NCBI RefSeq assembly: GCF_017921835.1
Contig: NZ_JAGEMN010000001.1
Location: 1,543,874 to 1,607,873 of the forward strand
DNA from: Sporosarcina sp. 6E9
Lineage (GTDB): Bacteria; Bacillota; Bacilli; Bacillales_A; Planococcaceae
Reading direction: 5' to 3'
DNA: 64,000 nt
Made by a program: the position numbers and the translations under genes. A model generated the notes under the pieces. It did no database searches and had not been told where the DNA came from. It worked only from the letters and a program-made list of their open reading frames with translations. Positions 60,692 through 64,000 of the stretch are shown here, piece after piece (position 1 is the first letter of the stretch; each line of letters opens with the position of its first letter).

Positions 60692-63078
60692 TTTGACACC
60701 TCCCCGACTAATTCCAGTTTTGGGAGAACTTCACCAGTACTATATTTCCCACTATTAAAGTTAATTTGAATGGTGACAATCCCTTCCTCAGCTATATAAT
60801 CAGACATGTTTTCGGTTAATGCCAGCTCATCTGATTCGATTAATTCAAATTCACCGGTTAGGATGTTCAATATCTGGCTACTGTACAATTGATGGTCAAG
60901 ATTGAATAGCTTCATGCTAATCCAGTCAATATCCGCGGCCACTAATTCTTCCGGCAGTCTCCATGACTGTGTATATTCCATTCCCTCTGTGTATGTCTCC
61001 TGTATTGGATTATCGATAACATACTCACCATAACCCGGTTCATTGACCGCCATATACATTTCAAGCATAGTTTCATCAGCATTTATTTTGCCTTGTAGTA
61101 TGAGATCTGACTTTATAGGTTGAACAATCAAAGTTAATGAAGAAAGTGAAGTGTTAACATTTTCAAGTGTGACTGGGACTATTTGCGTATCCGTATAGCC
61201 AACCAAAACTGGTTTGTTTGATGCGCTCATATTCTCACTAAAAAAAGCTAGCGCATCATTCTTTCGTATTTTCATAAGGTCGTCGTTTGCAGCTGAAGTG
61301 TACATCCCTTGATACGGCAATCTTGGGCTTAACAGAGCTGTTTTTAATTCTTCTTTGATTTCAACGGTTTCCCCTGCGCCAATATTATCTAAGGGAATAA
61401 AATCACTTCCTGACCATATTGCTACATCTTTTAATTCAAATGGAAAATCATTTGTTATTGAACCCGTTAACAACCCTTTTTTAACTATTAAATCGTTTAC
61501 AATCTCCCCGACGTCTTTTAGGTTTGTTTCGCCATAAACCGATGCCACATTCCAATAGCCTACATTTCTAAAATGTAATGCGGTACCTGCAGCATCATTT
61601 TCAAGCATCGCTCTTTTATGCAACAGATTGCCACTTGTGTTAAACATTGTATTTTGGGGTGAAGCAGCAAGTAGTGTTCCATGAGGAGCCTTAAAGATAT
61701 AATCTCCCGATTTATTGGAGAGTATCGATTCCGCGAAATATCCCTTGACGTTTCCATCCGGTTCTACATTTAAAATTGCTGTATGTTGAATTTGTGCCCG
61801 GCCAATTCGATCTTTCGCACCGTATCCGAAAATTGCAACTGATGTTAATAGCGCAATCGCAGGGATAATCCACCAAGCATATTCACGTTTATCTTTACGT
61901 TTTAATATAAAGTACAATATCGGAATAATGATAATGATATATAATGTAATGATTCCAAAAATTAGAGATGCAGAAACTTTAAAGGAAGGAAATAATTCAT
62001 TAGTAGTACCAACTGTATAGGATAGTTGATTCAACGGATCATACATTTTTTTAAAAGGAGAATTGACCACATTTTCTCCAACAGAAAATATTTTATTCCA
62101 GACAGCTGTCATTCCAGAAGATTTTGCCATTGGCTCATCACCTAAGGAAAATGCAGTTTGAATGATTAGCCCTTGACCAAGCTTTTTGTCGGCAATTAGT
62201 AAATGACCTTCTTCTTCAAGGAGTGTAAACGCGCCGTCATTAAGTTCGGATGAATATACACGGATTGTTTCCTCGAATTCCGTTGTATCCGCCCATTCAT
62301 TTAACACCGTGGGGACAACGTCAATTTGTTCAGTCAATTTCAATGGTAAATAAGGTGCAAAAACGCCAACTTCATTTTCCAAGTTATCTGAACTACCTAT
62401 TATTATAATTCCGCCATTTTTCACCCATTCAAGTAATGCAAGTTGTTTTTCGCTTTGTAAATCAGCAAAAGCATATTCATCCATGACAACATAATCAACC
62501 ATATCCCAACCGCGTGCATCATCCGGAAAGTTCATAACATCTATTTTTTCCGAATTAATTACCAACACATTGGGGACGGGTCCGATGTCGACACTTTTTA
62601 GTGCAATAAGTCGGTCTATGTTATTTGTAAATGTCACAATCATCTTTTCGTCATGATACATCGTTGCAGTTGGAAACTTTGCACCTGAATATTTAATTTC
62701 CTTACCTTTTTTCCAACCGCCTTCGTACAAGTAGATGGATTTGAAATGTTGATTTCCGTACATGCCAGACATGCCATCTAAATTATTCACAAAGAAAGAA
62801 ATCGTCTTTGTTTCTCCTGTTCCGATTTCAAGAGGAAAGGCTTTACCCATTCCTTGTTGATAGGACTCCACCACATCGATTACTAGATCACCACTAAAAT
62901 GAGTTCCCGTATTTTCAATAGTTATTGATACGGGCGCACCTTTTTCATACTTTGCTTTCCCATCAATTCCGGCGGACACTTTCACAGTCAAATCTGGTTT
63001 TGCCAAGGCAGTTACACCCGGAATTATCAAGATAAATACTGTGATTGCCAGTAAAAATCCCATAACTTTTTTCATCAT
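60688..63078 (-). CDS. Large extracytoplasmic membrane protein, first gene of the MoxR/VWA/ABC operon
   Basis: 796 residues. Signal peptide (about 1-27, ending ALA). A beta-sandwich N-terminal domain includes VSITIENTGTHFSGDLVIDV. A GATase/ThuA-like alpha-beta segment near 175-275 has YVVMDEYAFADL and LLEWVKNGGIIIIGSS. Two membrane helices lie near 370-420, separated by a basic loop KRKDKREY, and a further beta-rich region reaches the end. I do not recognise a named family. ATG behind GGGGG. It lies 66 bp after the LysR gene on the same strand. Confidence 0.75.
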   Translation of the reverse strand: MMKKVMGFLLAITVFILIIPGVTALAKPDLTVKVSAGIDGKAKYEKGAPVSITIENTGTHFSGDLVIDVVESYQQGMGKAFPLEIGTGETKTISFFVNNLDGMSGMYGNQHFKSIYLYEGGWKKGKEIKYSGAKFPTATMYHDEKMIVTFTNNIDRLIALKSVDIGPVPNVLVINSEKIDVMNFPDDARGWDMVDYVVMDEYAFADLQSEKQLALLEWVKNGGIIIIGSSDNLENEVGVFAPYLPLKLTEQIDVVPTVLNEWADTTEFEETIRVYSSELNDGAFTLLEEEGHLLIADKKLGQGLIIQTAFSLGDEPMAKSSGMTAVWNKIFSVGENVVNSPFKKMYDPLNQLSYTVGTTNELFPSFKVSASLIFGIITLYIIIIIPILYFILKRKDKREYAWWIIPAIALLTSVAIFGYGAKDRIGRAQIQHTAILNVEPDGNVKGYFAESILSNKSGDYIFKAPHGTLLAASPQNTMFNTSGNLLHKRAMLENDAAGTALHFRNVGYWNVASVYGETNLKDVGEIVNDLIVKKGLLTGSITNDFPFELKDVAIWSGSDFIPLDNIGAGETVEIKEELKTALLSPRLPYQGMYTSAANDDLMKIRKNDALAFFSENMSASNKPVLVGYTDTQIVPVTLENVNTSLSSLTLIVQPIKSDLILQGKINADETMLEMYMAVNEPGYGEYVIDNPIQETYTEGMEYTQSWRLPEELVAADIDWISMKLFNLDHQLYSSQILNILTGEFELIESDELALTENMSDYIAEEGIVTIQINFNSGKYSTGEVLPKLELVGEVSK

Positions 63079-63144
63079 AATTTATGGCCCCCGTTTTGTA
63101 TGATACTTTCATAATAGTACGAATTAGCGAGAGTAAAGTTCCCC

Positions 63145-64000
63145 TTACTGAAAATTTTTATTTCTTTGAACTTTTTTCGCGTGTTGTTGAACAATTTCCG
63201 TGAATGCGGATACTTGCTTTAATGCAAAAGACGATTCATATCCAATAAGCCAAGTATCCCGCGTCAATTCAAATTCTTCATCGCTGTTCAAAAGTGGGAT
63301 TTTATTAACTATTTCATCACCGATTAACGTGATTGATGGCAGGATTGCATAACCAATTCCATTAAGCGCAAGTTGTTTGCAGGTTTCAATTTGGTCTACT
63401 GTGATTTGCCTTTGAGGTTTTTGCGCGAAGTGTCGTTGCCACCAATGTTGAATTTCTCGATGGTAGTTCGAATCGCTTTTAAATTGAACAAATGGACGCG
63501 TCGTTTCTTTTATTTGATCAAGGGATGTTATTTCATTGTCTACGAGATACAATTGGTCTCGAAATAAATACTCCTTACGACCTTTCCAATCCGTTTGACC
63601 ACGAACAATTCCTATATGCGCTTCCCGTTCGTTTAACGCTTTCACAATTTCTGAGCTCCAACCAGTCATTAGGGATATTTGTGCATCCGGGTAACGCTCA
63701 ACAAATTCCTTCAGCACCTGAGGCAACCACGTATGGCCAATAATTGATGCACAGGCTATTTTTAATGTCCCGTGCACTTTATCCGCCATCGATGCAATCA
63801 TTTCAAGGGCTTCTTCTTTTTTCAGTAAAGCCTCTTTTGCATACTCAACGATTAGTTCACCGGCAGGCGTTGGTTCCAATCCTTTTTGTGAGCGAATAAA
63901 CAATAATGTATCCCATTCTTTTTCAATTGATTGGAGACGTTGTGATAAGGCTGGTTGGGATAGGAATAAACGATCAGCAGCTTTTCGCATATTCCCTTCC
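63145..64000 (-). CDS. LysR-family transcriptional regulator (5' end missing)
   Basis: The frame is open to the window edge with E-G-N before M-R-K-A-A, the usual LysR context, so the Met at 63,990 is internal. The HTH part RKAADRLFLSQPALSQRLQS is present, and a LysR effector domain (about residues 85-280) follows, with TLKIACASIIGHTWLPQVLK. The inducer is unknown. It reads in the same direction as the large operon downstream, so it could be its regulator or independent. Confidence 0.88.
   Translation of the reverse strand, partial: EGNMRKAADRLFLSQPALSQRLQSIEKEWDTLLFIRSQKGLEPTPAGELIVEYAKEALLKKEEALEMIASMADKVHGTLKIACASIIGHTWLPQVLKEFVERYPDAQISLMTGWSSEIVKALNEREAHIGIVRGQTDWKGRKEYLFRDQLYLVDNEITSLDQIKETTRPFVQFKSDSNYHREIQHWWQRHFAQKPQRQITVDQIETCKQLALNGIGYAILPSITLIGDEIVNKIPLLNSDEEFELTRDTWLIGYESSFALKQVSAFTEIVQQHAKKVQRNKNFQ

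Overview
The window is chromosomal DNA of a low-GC, spore-forming Bacillales bacterium, most likely a member of the Planococcaceae close to Sporosarcina or Lysinibacillus. This rests on gene content and order, not on a database search. Read right to left, positions 1-44,400 follow the Bacillus subtilis order ktrC-rnjA-rpoY-def-ykyA-pdhABCD-yktA-yktB-ykzI-suhB-ylaF-typA-ylaH-ylaI-ylaN-ftsW-pycA-ctaA-ctaBCDEFG-ylbA-ylbC-ylbF-ylbG-rsmD-coaD-ylbJ-ylbL-ylbM. No tRNA, rRNA, CRISPR, transposase or prophage gene was seen.

Layout. 1-6,631: end of ylbM, a guanine-riboswitch-controlled xpt-pbuX operon inserted between ylbM and ylbL, then ylbL, a short ylbJ-like gene, coaD, rsmD and ylbG. 6,632-12,411: a structured leader and a GDPD-like protein lacking catalytic residues, ylbF, a MurE-type ligase with the diaminopimelate signature divergent from an ACT-less aspartokinase, a CAP-domain protein and a YugN-like protein. 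12,475-21,657: a YtvI-type membrane protein and the caa3 oxidase locus (DUF420, ctaG, ctaF-E-D-C-B and divergent ctaA) with an FNR/CRP-like palindrome at the predicted ctaB promoter. 21,760-34,304: pycA, ftsW, the yla genes, typA, suhB, the ykt genes, a nitronate-monooxygenase-like protein and a deacetylase lipoprotein. 34,444-44,380: pdhABCD, ykyA, def, a small basic-peptide transcription unit, rpoY-rnjA, a dispersed repeat and ktrC.

44,458-64,000 is more accessory: a thioredoxin-like protein, a Cys-rich zinc-ribbon-like protein, the potABCD polyamine transporter, a 477-bp array of 23 ACGT boxes spaced 21/19 bp, an MFS exporter, and a tightly packed eight-gene operon joining an ABC exporter to a MoxR ATPase, a DUF58 protein and two VWA membrane proteins. 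A LysR gene runs off the right end.

The strongest candidates for something undescribed are the phased ACGT-box array (49,405-49,881), the MoxR/DUF58/VWA/ABC operon (51,223-63,078), the promoter-aligned structured leader with its GDPD-like pseudoenzyme (6,700-7,830), the MurE/aspartokinase pair that may serve spore-cortex diaminopimelate supply (8,419-10,713), and a 23-residue basic peptide under a perfect consensus promoter (41,022-41,180). Start codons were chosen by ribosome-binding site and family length; many differ from the longest reading frame.
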